From Hericium rajendrae (Eukaryota > Basidiomycota > Agaricomycetes > Russulales > Hericiaceae), in NCBI GenBank assembly GCA_033439255.1, contig CM065890.1, forward strand, positions 1,984,001-2,048,000: DNA of 64,000 nt, in the 5' to 3' direction. The notes under the pieces were generated by a model that saw only the letters and a program-made list of their open reading frames with translations, was not told the origin of the DNA and made no database searches. A program made the position numbers and the translations under genes. Every line of letters starts with the position of its first letter. Position 1 is the stretch's first letter. Shown piece after piece: positions 21,796 to 32,058 of this stretch.

Positions 21796-23426
21796 ATGCT
21801 TCGGCGAGTTTCAAGGGTTACGACGTCTCTCCGAGTCGTGAAGCCTCCTACACCTTCGACAACCATCTTTCCGAGATACTTCTCTCAGCTTCAGCCAATC
21901 CGATCACAGTCCACCATGTCGTTCACTATTCCGAAGACCATGAAAGCGGCCGTTATCACCCAGGCACACGCCCCTATCCAAGTTCGAGACGACGTTCCAG
22001 TCAAACAGCAGAAGGACCTCGAGCCCGGCGAGTGCCTCGTGAAGCTGGAGTGCACCGGCGTCTGCCATACCGATCTGCACGCCGCGCACGACGACTGGCC
22101 GCTGCTCGCGAAACGCCCGCTCATCGGCGGCCATGAGGGCGTCGGCATCGTGGTCGCCATTGGCGACCACACGCCCGTGTCCCCCGTCAAGCTTGGCGAC
22201 AGGGTTGGCATCAAGTGGCTGGCAGACTCGTGCGGGCAGTGCGAGACGTGCCGGAAGGGCCTTGAGCAAAGCATGTCTCCAGTTAACCTGTCGCGATCCG
22301 TTTTGGCTGACATCTGTCGCAGGCTGCCCTCAGGCGAAGTACAGCGGGTTCAACGTCGATGGGACATTCTCGGAATATGTCGTATGTATCCTCAGCAACA
22401 TTCTATTGTTCCAGAGCGTCGTTCACACCTTGTTCAGGTGTCTTACGTCGCGCACGTTACTCCGATCCCCGACAACCTCGACAGTCGCTCGGCAGCATCG
22501 ATTCTTTGTGCTGTGCGTCCTCTCTAGCTGGTCCTTATGATGCCTGAGAGTTAAGCTGGCTATTCAGGGCGTGACAGCGTATCGTGCTCTCAAGTTCTGC
22601 AACCTCAACCCAGGAGACTGGGTCGCGCTTCCGGGAGCTGGCGGAGGTCTCGGACATCTTGGTGCGCATCTTGTTGTGTGTCGTCCTTGCGCTTAGGACA
22701 CTGAACATTGTCTGCAGGCCTCCAATACGCGAAGGCCATGGGTCTGCGCGTAGTCGCAATTGGTACGCGGCCCTCCACGAACGTACATATTGCAGCTCTG
22801 ATGGCGGATCCCGCATCGCAGACACCAGTAATGAGAAGCGCGATCTGTGCTTGAAGCTTGGCGCCGACAAGTGGATTGACTTCAAAGAGAGCAAAGACAT
22901 CGTTAAAGACATCAAGGATGCAACGGGCGGTCCAGGCCCGCATGCCGCGGTTGTCTTGGCTGCCACTGTGCGTTCCCTTCTTATACTGTCGTCTTGCTTG
23001 CTGACGTAGTACTGTGCTTGCAGTCGACGGCATACGAGCAGGCGGTCGACTACCTCCGCGAGGGCGGCACGCTCGCCCTCGTCGGCTTGCCGAATGCGAA
23101 GCTCGGCGCATCGATCTTCTTCACTGTCTTCAAGAGCATCAACATCATCGGCTCCTTCGTCGGGTGCGTTGGCCTTCACCATAGTTCAATGTATTGCTCT
23201 GTTGACACGACGTGTGCAGAAACCGGCAAGACGCGCTGGAGGCCATCGATATTGCAGCCATGGGCTTGGTCAAGTGTCATTTCGCGTTGAAGCCGTTGTC
23301 TGCGTTGCCCGAGTATGTCTATTTTGTGCGCTATTCGCTCTGTCCATTGACTAATGCGCGTGCAGGGTCTACGAGGGGCTCGCACAGGGCACCGTTGTCG
23401 GTCGCGTCGTCTTGGACATGGAGTAA
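21796..23426 (+). CDS. Zinc alcohol dehydrogenase (class I yeast type)
   Basis: NAD-dependent zinc alcohol dehydrogenase that interconverts ethanol and acetaldehyde. From the second Met (21916) the protein begins MSFTIPKTMKAAVITQAHAP. It keeps the catalytic zinc ligands GVCHTDLHAAH and GGHEGVG, and the structural zinc loop CGQCETCRKGLEQSC, completed across an intron with a GC donor (22271-22322). The NAD fold shows WVALPGAGGGLGHLG, and the end is VVGRVVLDME. About eight short introns are needed. The 40 residues before the second Met (MLRRVSRVTTSLRVVKPPTP, and on to FSQLQPIRSQST) have many Arg and no acidic residues, which is the make-up of a mitochondrial presequence. Both a mitochondrial and a cytosolic form are therefore possible. 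A decayed partial copy lies upstream. Confidence 0.92.
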
Positions 23427-24034
23427 AAAGTGAATCAGTGTTTAATCTGCATGACGGGAACAGTTTCATAATAATGTCTGTATTTTTACCTACGAATCCG
23501 TAATTGCACCAATGCGTTTGAATTGTCATAAGCCTGGAGGAGAGTTGCACTTGCAGACGGACTGAAACGAAGCGGCTGGACTCACCATATTCCGAGCAAT
23601 GTGATGAGTTCTTCAAAGTGGTGTAAGTGGTGTGTCCTTGAGTACGGCGAGTCTCGTGTAGGCGCGGCGTAAGGCCCATCGCATGGTCGGGAACGATAAA
23701 GCATGATGAAAATATCCTGGTGTGCGATGCAGCTTTGACAGCCCGTCTTGTAGCTAGGTGGGATCTACAGCGCGTGCGATGTTTACCGATAAGTATTTGA
23801 GTTCACAGCTTGCATAGCGCACGGATAAATTGAGCTTCTGATGCTGCACAACGTCCGAAAGCGCGATTCTGAACTAGTATTGCTTTGAGGTTACAATATA
23901 CAATAGAGCAATTCGATCCTATCGTACAGTCTGCCCGAAGCCGAATTACACGGAATCCAAATAAATCACTGCCCTTGCGACCGCACGCCAGGGATAGCAT
24001 CATACTCATTCACCTCGCCGCTTCTGGGGCGCTG
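23427..24034. other. Intergenic between convergent genes
   Basis: Space between the ends of the alcohol dehydrogenase (plus) and the Gln-rich gene (minus). It should hold both 3' regions; no gene recognised. Confidence 0.5.
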
Positions 24035-25424
24035 CTACTGCTGCTGCTGCTGACCTTCCCCGGCGCACTGCTCCCGGCCGCCCATGCCTTGGCTCTGCGC
24101 GCCCTTATAGCCACCACCCTCTGACTGCGTCGTCGCGCCTGGCACGCCCGGGATATCGCGCAAACCCTGCGACTCCTGGCCCTGCACGCCCGACTGCTGG
24201 CGGCGCCCTGGCTCTGTGCCGTAGCCTCCACCCTGCGACTGCGTCGTCGCGCCCGGCACACCGGGGATATCGCGGAGCCCCTGCGCCTCCTGACCCTGCA
24301 CGCCCGACTGCTGACGGCGTCCCGGCTCTCCACCATAGCCACCACCCTGCGCGCCCTTCCGCTCGAACTCGCTCTCCGCGAACCCGCTGTCGCCACGGTG
24401 GTGCATTCCGGTGGCGCCCTGGCCCTGGCCCTGGCTTTCTCTCTGCTGCTGGGACGCACGCTGTCCTCCGCCCTGGCCAAAGACACTGCCGCGGATCCCC
24501 TCGCTGCTCTGATCCGGCACCGACTGCACGCCGTATTCGTCCACGGCACCCGGCTGGTTTCCGCGCGCCAAGCGTTGCTGTGCAGCGCCGGCGCCGACTC
24601 CTGCGGCCCCTGCGGCACGGTGCTCTGCGTTCTGCGGTCCGCCGGCGCCGTAGTAGTGCGGGTGTTCTTGTTCTTGTTCTTGTTCGCCGTAGCCCTGTCC
24701 TGGAGCTCCGCTCGTCCCGGACTGCTGCTCGCTGCCTCGTCCGCGCTGCTGCGCGCTTCCTTGGCCGCCTTGCTGCGTGCTGCCTTCGCTGCCTTGCTGC
24801 GTGCTGCCCAGGCTGCCCTGCTGCGTGTCTTGCTGCTTCTCGCGGTGGTGCTGCTCCGCCGCCGCACCCGCGCCAGCGACACCAGCAGCGCCCGCGCCCG
24901 CAGCGCCAGCCTCGGCGCCATGCTGTTCGCCGCCGCGACCGGAGGTGTCTTGCTGCCCGGGTGCACCGGACTGCTGCTCATGGCCGGCGCCCGCGGTCTG
25001 CGTCGTGTTGCCCTCGTGCTGCGTCTCGTCGTCCCCTTGGCGCCCGGAAGAGCGGCTCCCGGAGCGACTGCGGAAGACGCCCATGCCCTGCTCGAACTCC
25101 TCTTTGCCGCGCTCAGCGTAGTCCGGCGAGGGGTGGCGGCCCTTGGTGCCGGTCAGGGAGTCGAGCGCGTCCATTGCGTTACCTCGGATAGTCTCGCCAG
25201 CGCCTGTAGGCAACGAGACAGGTCAGTAACCCGCGTATGTGAAGAAGTGTCAAGAAGACACTACGAACCGTGCACGACGTGAGCGGCTCCTCTAGAAAAA
25301 TACGAGGTTAGTAGCTTGTTCGAAGCCATGGATGCCAATGAATGTACTTGATTTTCTCGCCCAGTGTCGCACCAACGTGGCTACCGGCACCACCTGGATT
25401 GTCACTGCTCTTGGGGCTGGACAT
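24035..25424 (-). CDS. Gln/Gly-rich hydrophilic protein
   Basis: Fungal protein with a short conserved head and a long disordered body. Three exons are joined: MSSPKSSDNPGGAGSHVGAT to LGEKIK, a tiny exon GAAHVVHG, then AGETIRGNAMDALDSLTGTK. The head resembles small basidiomycete proteins of the GTGE-IRG type recalled from genomes, whose function is unknown; a stress role is only a guess. The body is almost free of hydrophobic residues and rich in Gln, Gly, Ala and Glu, and it ends in a run of five Gln. Near the C-terminus a 38-residue unit containing GRRQQSGVQGQE and LRDIPGVPGATTQS occurs twice in tandem (24123-24236 and 24237-24350). The opposite strand is also open for almost 300 codons because of the biased composition, but I regard that as a shadow. 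Confidence 0.75.
24123..24350 (-). repeat. Tandem 114-bp coding repeat
   Basis: Two adjacent 114-bp units encode nearly the same 38 residues within the Gln-rich protein. Differences are mostly silent or conservative (for example Ala to Ser in GQEAQG/GQESQG), so the protein sequence appears to be kept. Confidence 0.8.
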
Positions 25425-25775
25425 GATATCAAGTTACCGCGAAAATAAAGCGGGAAGTATGTGATATACGTTCGTAAAGTTAGATTTGAGAGCTGTATAC
25501 GAGTCGAAGTTGCAGGGAGACGAAAGATGGACCATGTCTTGGTTTATATGGACTGGAGAGGAGCGGATACGGAGCGGGTTGGCATCCAGACTTGTCCAGA
25601 CGATGTCATTCCAGCCAAGACTGAATCCGCTCTGACGTCAACACCACGCAGCGGTCCGAACCCAGCGCCAAGCGGCCCGGTTCGTCTCTGCGAACCGAAC
25701 GGAGCTGCCTGCTGTTGCGTTTATCTCGCAGCGTCTTCGACCCCGCCCTCCATACGCCCGTCATCATACACCGTC

Positions 25776-26521
25776 ATGTCCAAATTCGCACCCCACAAAC
25801 GCGCCATGAACGCCCCGCGGGCTACCTCGTCAACCATCTGTCAGAAATGCCTCGGCACAGGTATGAAGTTCGTGCAGCATCGCTCCGGCCAGCCACTGAT
25901 CTCTGTCTGCCCACAGGCCACTACACTTACGAGTGCAAATCCACACGGCCGTATGTGTCGCGCCCGTCGCGCACGCAGCAGCTCGAGAAGCCGCAGATCC
26001 TGTCCAAGCTGAAGCTGGATGGGAAGCCGTCGGTCGAGGTGCCTGAGGAGTTCAAGACCAAGTGCGTGTGGCGTCTGTTCATTCTTCCATGCAACTGGCT
26101 GATTAATTCCTGAATCAATAGAACTGGAACGGCAAACAAGATTCTAGAGGCAAAGGAGAAGGCGCGGAGCGAGGAGAAAGGGCGCAAGTCCAGGAAACGG
26201 GCGAAGCGGTACGTCGCACAGTCCTTTCTGCACGCTATCATCCCGCTCACTTCCTTTCTCTTTAGATCGACATCGCACGCGTCCGAGTCAGAGTCAGAAT
26301 CTGGCGCATCCAGCTCTGAATCAGACTCCAGCGCCACCTCGAGCTCGAGTGAGAGCGCGTCCTCAGACTCGGAAAGCAGCTCTGGGGAGTCGTCGAACTC
26401 GGGTGACTCATCGCGCTCGCGGGAGAGAGAGCGCAGACGCCGGGTTCCCCGCCGGCGCCGCACGTCTAGTGTGTCTTCGGGCGGTGAAGGCAATATCAGC
26501 AGGAGAGGCGCTGTTCACTGA
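25776..26521 (+). CDS. ZCCHC10-like zinc-knuckle protein
   Basis: Small nuclear-type protein with one CCHC zinc knuckle. After MSKFAPHKRAMNAPRATSST the knuckle reads ICQKCLGTG, is cut by intron 1, and continues HYTYECKSTRPYVSRPSRT. Then come TQQLEKPQILSKLKL and a basic stretch KARSEEKGRKSRKRAKR. The last exon is an acidic Ser-rich region (SESESESGASSSESDSS) followed by RERERRRRVPRRRR. Three introns are needed, all with clean ends. The order matches ZCCHC10-type proteins, whose molecular role is poorly known; the RS-like tail suggests RNA or splicing contacts, which is inference. Its end faces the V-ATPase gene, 248 bp away. Confidence 0.85.
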
Positions 26522-26769
26522 TCATGAACGGATTGGCGAGCGCGTGCTTCCTCCGGCGAGTCCGCTGTGTCGCATGGAGTATATCTATGCCAGTTGGAAG
26601 TTCGGATTGGCTCTCAGGTGTCGTATCCATCTAGTCTTCGTCTCTGACCTCATCACAGAAGACAGTCGTTCTGTGTCCCGACGTGACTCTCCGCGTGCCA
26701 TGTAGTCAATACTGTAGGAAGTGCGTATGCACATAGATACCGGTATCAAGAACGGGACACATCTCAGCA

Positions 26770-27612
26770 TCAGCACTTCACGTCCGTCGCTTTTGTGTTC
26801 ATGATCAGCGCTACAATCAGTCTGCGGCGCGCGCACGCAAGCAAACGTCAGCGCATGGTCTCGAGGGCGTGCGAATGGCAGCAACGCACCCGTACAGCCC
26901 CAGCACCTCGGCGAAGATGAGGATGAGCACCATCGCCACGAACACGCGCGACTCGTGGACATACGCGCGCACGCACTTCGCGAAGAGAGGGCAGTCAGGA
27001 ATTCGCATTTCAGACTGTATTGCAGGGATTGTACGCACCGAGTCGCCGACGATGCCGATGGCGTAGCCTGCTGCGAGCCCCGTGAACCCACAAGCGAGGC
27101 CCGCGCCTAGATGAATGAACCCAGCGAAGAGACTGTAATCCTGTGATGGGTCCACTGTACAGTCGTCGAGCGGATGTTCATCAGTCAGCGCTAACAAATA
27201 TACGTCGAATGGGAGAGAACGTACGTCCGCCTGCGATGAGCACCGAGACGACCAGGCCGTACACAGCAATGATACCCGACATGACGACGGGGATGAGAGA
27301 CTGCAATCATTAGCATAAGGAGGGACAGTGCGGTGGGGAGACGAGCGCACGCACCTTCATGAGCAGCTCGGGCTTGAACTGCCCCAGCCCGGCGATGCCG
27401 ATGCCTGCCTTCGACGTCCCGTACGCGGCGCCCACAGCTGCACACCCATCAGCACCCGACACCACTGTACGCGGAAGAGAGAGCACGCACTGCTGAATAT
27501 CATCTGCGCGCTGCTGTCAGCGCTCGTGTTCCAGAGGCACAGGTTGCATACGCACCGAGGACGCGACGCCGGCGAAGCCGAAGAACGGCGCGTAGGGAGG
27601 GCAGACCGACAT
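26770..27612 (-). CDS. VMA3: V-ATPase proteolipid subunit c
   Basis: Membrane ring subunit of the vacuolar proton pump, four helices. The joined exons read [90 protein letters not shown] and [40 protein letters not shown] and the end at TDVKC follow. The proton-carrying Glu of helix 4 is present in [13 protein letters not shown]. Six short introns are needed; one exon is only about 13 nt, and the acceptor of another ends in AAG-TGC context. Length is near the usual 160 residues. The match to yeast Vma3 rather than Vma11 rests on overall similarity and is less sure than the family. Confidence 0.93.
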
Positions 27613-28117
27613 GGTGTTGCGGCTTGGATGGAGGGCGAGGAGGGAGGTCGCGGTGGTGAGGAGCAAGCTCGAGGCTCGAGGCTGCAGCTCGAGGAGACGA
27701 TCGTAGGCGTCACGTGGCGGGCATTATTGCAGTTACGCGTTGTCTCGAAGCAAATTCGCCTTCTACCTCCCACCTTCTACTCGAGTTGTCTGGCTACCAT
27801 GATCGAATATGCAGGCATGATACACATTGACGTTCCATGCAACGACATTTTTTTTAAAGAAGATACCATCTCACAATTGACGTCTCGGCACCGACTGTCT
27901 CATCCCAGAATTCTGGACGAGCATTCATTTGGTTTACGGTATGGCATAATCATATTCGATATCTATCCTAAGGTCAGTATTACCCATGAGGCTTCATGTT
28001 ATAAGTACCCCATAACAAAGTCTAAAAAGCACCAACGAAAGCGGACGAAAGCGAAACAGCGAGCGATCAAAACACGACAGCGCATGCGACAGCAATCAAG
28101 GCCCAACGCTCCCTGAC
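27613..28117. other. VMA3 upstream region
   Basis: Promoter side of the V-ATPase gene and 3' side of the PHD/chromodomain gene. An open plus-strand frame continues through here but has no motif; I count it as chance. Confidence 0.4.
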
Positions 28118-29863
28118 TTATGCAGCCTTTTTCCACCCGCCGTTGATGGCCTCCTGCAACAGCACCTCAATGGACGCGTCAAGATCATGCGCCTCCGCCC
28201 GCGCCGCGTCTTCAAACTCGCTGATCAGCTCCGGCACATCGCCCATGTCGTCCTCAAGCGTCCACGAAGCCTGCGAGACGTGGTACCTACACGCCAAGCC
28301 CGTATGAGCGACCTCCACGAAGATAGATCACTCAAGAACGGGAAATGAAACGCACCCGAGCCATTTGACAAGCCACAAATATGTGTGTCCGGTTTTTGCG
28401 CCCACGGACGGGACAAGTTGACGCCCTATGATGCGCTCGACGAAGTACTCGTCCTGGTGTGCCTGATTGGTGCAGCCCGGACGGGCGCACACGGCGGGCA
28501 CATTGTGATCTTCCTTTTCTAAGTGTTTGGGTTTACGGCGGATGACTGCGAGAACGAATAAGTGTCTGCGTCTGATGCGCGATAGAAAACGAGAATTACT
28601 GTTTTCGCTGCAGTAATGTATATGTCAGTGGACTCCTGTGAGAGGGAAAGCTGCGCAGACTCACGGGAAGGCTATACACTTGGGACAGTGGAACGTGGCA
28701 TCCTCTTCAAGGCGCGGGTCGTCCGCCTCAATGGCGACGCAAGCATAGTGGTACCAGGTATGGCAGCTGGCAATGAATGAGAACCAGCCTTTGCACACCT
28801 CAAGAATTCAGCAACTCACCCATCGCATTGCACAAACTGCGCATCCAGACATATCAGCACAACGACCAAACCACAAACAACGTGCTGGAGTCCTAACTTA
28901 CCTGTCTCGCACCTGCCTCGATCACCTCCGGCCACACCACACCCTTCCCTTTCCTGCCCTTCCCCTCCTTCTCGACCTTCACCAGCCCCAGCTCCGTCTT
29001 GCGCCGCTTCCTCCCACCCACACTAACAGCGCGCGTCCTCTTCGACGCAGCCGGGCGCCGCACACCAGCCGCGCCGTCCATCGCCTCGAGCTTGCGCTTC
29101 CGCCCGCGCGTCGCTGTTTTCTCGGCCTTCACGCGCACGGGCGCCTCCGGCGAGCTGATCTCCGTGAGCGGCGAGAGCTCGCGCGAGGCGGGCGCGGGCG
29201 TCATGCTGTCCCACAGCCTCTGCGCGGCACGCGTCTTCGCATCGAACACTGGGCTGCCGTGGGACTCCTCGACGGATGTGAGGTCTGAGAGCGGCGACAT
29301 CTCCTTCTCTCCGGAGAACACAGAGGCAGGCGCTGCCGCAGAGGCCGAGTCTTCCGGTGCTAACGCCTCGCCGATCGCGCCTACCACGGACACCTCGCGC
29401 GTCAAGGAGGACTCCGTTGGAGCGAGGAGGTAGTCGCGCACGAGTGATGATTCGCGCGAGCGATCGATGTAAGAGGGACGCGGTGTAGACAGGCGCTCAA
29501 TCGGCGGGAGCGAGAACGCGTGATGCATTTGCTTCTGACGAGCGCGTTCGGGAGAGATCGACGAGGGCCCGGGTTTAGAAAGGGCGGAGAGATTGCGCGT
29601 GGGCGAGTCCAAGCTTTCGAGGAGGTAACGAGATGAGAGTGTCGACGCCTGGCGGACTGCGACGTTTCGAAAATGTGAACATGTACGGAAAGGCTGAGGG
29701 AGAGCTACCTACGCGTGCTTTCCTGACTTGGGCGTTCCGTCCAGTGTGCAGGGCCTAGCTGCTCGACTCCTGACGAGCTGCTGGAAGTGGGACGCGTTTC
29801 TTCTATTCTCTGCGGGGAATAACTGAACGGGGACGACTGAAAGAGCCGTGGACGGCTGTTCAT
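28118..29863 (-). CDS. PHD-like and chromodomain protein
   Basis: Nuclear, probably chromatin-binding protein. Exon 1 begins MNSRPRLFQSSPFSYSPQRI and joins across a short intron to RQASTLSSRYLLESLDSPTR. A disordered, basic region follows (GRKRKLEAMDGAAG, GGRKRRKTELGLVK). A PHD-like finger is built from several exons: VVWPEVIEAGARQFVQCDG, then CHTWYHYACVAIEADDPRLE and FHCPKC. It has the WYHYAC core but lacks the first CxxC pair of a canonical PHD. After a Cys pair (VCARPGCTNQ) comes a chromodomain: EYFVERIIGRQL, YLWLVKWLG, YHVSQASWTLEDDM. The aromatic and KW-G positions of a methyl-lysine reader are visible. The target mark and complex are unknown. Four introns are needed. Confidence 0.82.
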
Positions 29864-30301
29864 GGCGCGACCTGTTGCGTGTCAGAAATAAAAGGGCGCC
29901 AGAAGACTGAGGAATCGTACTGAGATCTTCAAAAGATGGTACGGGAAAGACGCCAACGCTTTGCAGCTTCCCCGCTGAGACTTGAAATCAATCAATTTGC
30001 ACGACATACGGAAACAATATCCACTTACGCTCTGGAGGCGCAGGTGTACTCACATCTGTCTCGCTGTCCTGAACGGGCGACGAGCCTGCAACAGACAAAA
30101 TCAGATTTACAAGCAAACGAAAGAAGAGCCAAACTCACGAAGCACCGGACCTGGGTCCGGCGGTATGGCGCTAACAGCTGCGTCGGCGTATTCTGAGGAA
30201 CCGAACAGTGAGCATCACGACGAACCGGCAGTGACGTCACCGAACCGACCTTTCTCTGGGCGCTTGTTTTCGGGCGCTGCAGAAAATCAGTCACATGACC
30301 G
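29864..30301. other. Intergenic on the minus-strand gene run
   Basis: Upstream of the PHD/chromodomain gene and downstream of the Pro/Gln-rich gene. Short frames only. Confidence 0.4.
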
Positions 30302-31531
30302 CTACTCCAATCGCGACGAGGACGTACGCGTCGCGTCGCGCTCGTCCAGCCTCGCGCGCACCTCGGCCATGTTGCTGTCAATTCTCGTCAGCATCTCCAT
30401 GACGGCCTTCTTGTCCTCTTCCATGATCCCGAGCACCTCCTCAACCCGCGCGACTCTGCTCACAACGTCCTGGACTGCCTTCCCGCGCGCCTCCCCGTCC
30501 TTCCGCACCTCCCTCACTTCATCCACAAGCTCCGTGACCCGCTCGTTGATTACTCTCGTCGCACTGCTCATGTTTTTGTTCAAACTGAGGACGGGCGAAG
30601 CGATCGCATGTGCATAGCCCTTCAGCAGCGGATCGAGCGCCTCACGGACAGAGCTGAAAAACGACGGGTGGATAACTGGCAGGCGGACTTGGGACGCGCC
30701 AGGCGGCGCGGGTGAGGCAGATGATGCGGTCGCACTTGACTGAGTACGTGTGCCAGTCGCAGACGGGGAGGTATGCGGGAGATCGGGAGTAGAGGTGACA
30801 CGCTGTACAGAATGTGTCGGCGGGGCCGTGGATCGATAGTACTGCACGTACGGCGGCGGGGGAGGTATAGGAGGTGCTGCGTGCATCGGCGGAGGAGGCA
30901 CAGGCGCAGACGACGAGCGGCCCGCCTCTGGCGTTGGCGATGGTAGGTGTGTTGGCGCATCGACTTCATGACGTTGTGATGGTCTACCAGAGGTGACTGT
31001 ATGCGCCTGAGGAGACTGATGGGGCGGAGCGGGAGGCGCATTCGTATACGATGGACCACCGCCTTCGTGTATAGGTGCCTGCTGAACAACATACTCCACG
31101 CTTCTTGCCTGACGAGCCGCCATCGCCTGCTGAGCTGCTACTACATGCGGCGGCGGCGGATAGGGAACACGCGGCACCATGTACACGCCATGATGTGACG
31201 CCATGCTTGGCGGACGCGCAAATTGGAGCTGCTGCTGCTGCTGTGGGCCTGGGGCGCCTGCGACGCTGGGGCGGCCAAGCACGGGCGTGGGGACTAGCTG
31301 CGCTTGTGTGCGCGCCACGGCGGCTTGCCAATGCGGGTGCTGCTGGGGGTGGGGCGCTGGTGAGCTTTGTACATGCGACTGAGGTGCTGCGGGAGGACCA
31401 TATGGTGCGGGCATTGGCGGCGGGGGTGGAGGAGCTACATGAGTACGTGTATGCGCTTGCGGCTGTCCAGAGGGCGGGGGTACCGGATACGTGTGTGCGA
31501 TAGGGATCGCATTGCCAGGTCGCATAGGCAT
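30302..31531 (-). CDS. Pro/Gln-rich protein with coiled coil
   Basis: Single-exon frame of about 409 residues from MPMRPGNAIPIAHTYPVPPP. The first 300 residues are disordered and rich in Pro, Gln, His and Ala, with GPQQQQQLQF and many PPPP runs. The C-terminus becomes a regular charged helix: LDPLLKGYAHAIASPVLSL, NERVTELVDEVREVRKDG, VVSRVARVEEVLGIMEEDKK, LTRIDSNMAEVRARLDER. This heptad pattern predicts a coiled coil of roughly 90 residues. No known domain was recognised. An in-frame Met 18 codons upstream (31585) is an alternative start. The open frame over GC-rich DNA and the change in composition argue for a real gene. Confidence 0.7.
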   Translation of the reverse strand: MPMRPGNAIPIAHTYPVPPPSGQPQAHTRTHVAPPPPPPMPAPYGPPAAPQSHVQSSPAPHPQQHPHWQAAVARTQAQLVPTPVLGRPSVAGAPGPQQQQQLQFARPPSMASHHGVYMVPRVPYPPPPHVVAAQQAMAARQARSVEYVVQQAPIHEGGGPSYTNAPPAPPHQSPQAHTVTSGRPSQRHEVDAPTHLPSPTPEAGRSSSAPVPPPPMHAAPPIPPPPPYVQYYRSTAPPTHSVQRVTSTPDLPHTSPSATGTRTQSSATASSASPAPPGASQVRLPVIHPSFFSSVREALDPLLKGYAHAIASPVLSLNKNMSSATRVINERVTELVDEVREVRKDGEARGKAVQDVVSRVARVEEVLGIMEEDKKAVMEMLTRIDSNMAEVRARLDERDATRTSSSRLE

Positions 31532-31585
31532 AATGGTGTAATGATAACGGTAGACAAGGCGCTGTGTAGAAGAAGAGGAGATCAA

Positions 31586-32058
31586 TAGATGCGGCGATGT
31601 CTTGGATGAGACGGGCAGAGGCCTATATGCGCGATGGGGGCTTGTCTCGACAGACGTGGATCGGGACGTAAGTGTCTTGCTTTAAATAATAAATGGGCGT
31701 TAGGGCCACGTTTCTTGATCGGATCGTCCCTGCCGAATAGAACGAATCAAAGCGAGACAAGAGGTGGCGATGGGCCTGCAACGTACACTCACGATGTGCG
31801 TGAAGACGCCGCGTCCAAGATTGCAAAACGCGGCGCGCGTCGACGCGTAAATAGACTCAAACAGCGAAGCCTATCAGTAGATTCGTCGATGTGATCCGAT
31901 CTGGTATATACAACCTTTTAGACAATCGAAGCTCGAAAATTGCTCGACAGGCGCATAGCTGTGTACAACATCGTGATTTGTAGAGTGAAAACAACAACCA
32001 CGTCGACCCAATAGATACCGTGTCCGTATGGGAATCTACGACACCAGATCTTCATCGT
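31586..32058. other. Intergenic, nothing recognised
   Basis: Promoter side of the Pro/Gln-rich gene and 3' side of the P450 gene. No motif seen. Confidence 0.4.

Noticed and set aside
22535-23182. Minus-strand frame of 215 codons
   Set aside because: It lies opposite the exons of the alcohol dehydrogenase, whose zinc and NAD motifs are certain; the frame is a codon-bias shadow.
24398-25282. Plus-strand frame of 294 codons opposite the Gln-rich protein
   Set aside because: The Leu/Ala/Arg-rich translation mirrors the CTG/GCC composition of the opposite strand; the minus strand has the spliced conserved head.
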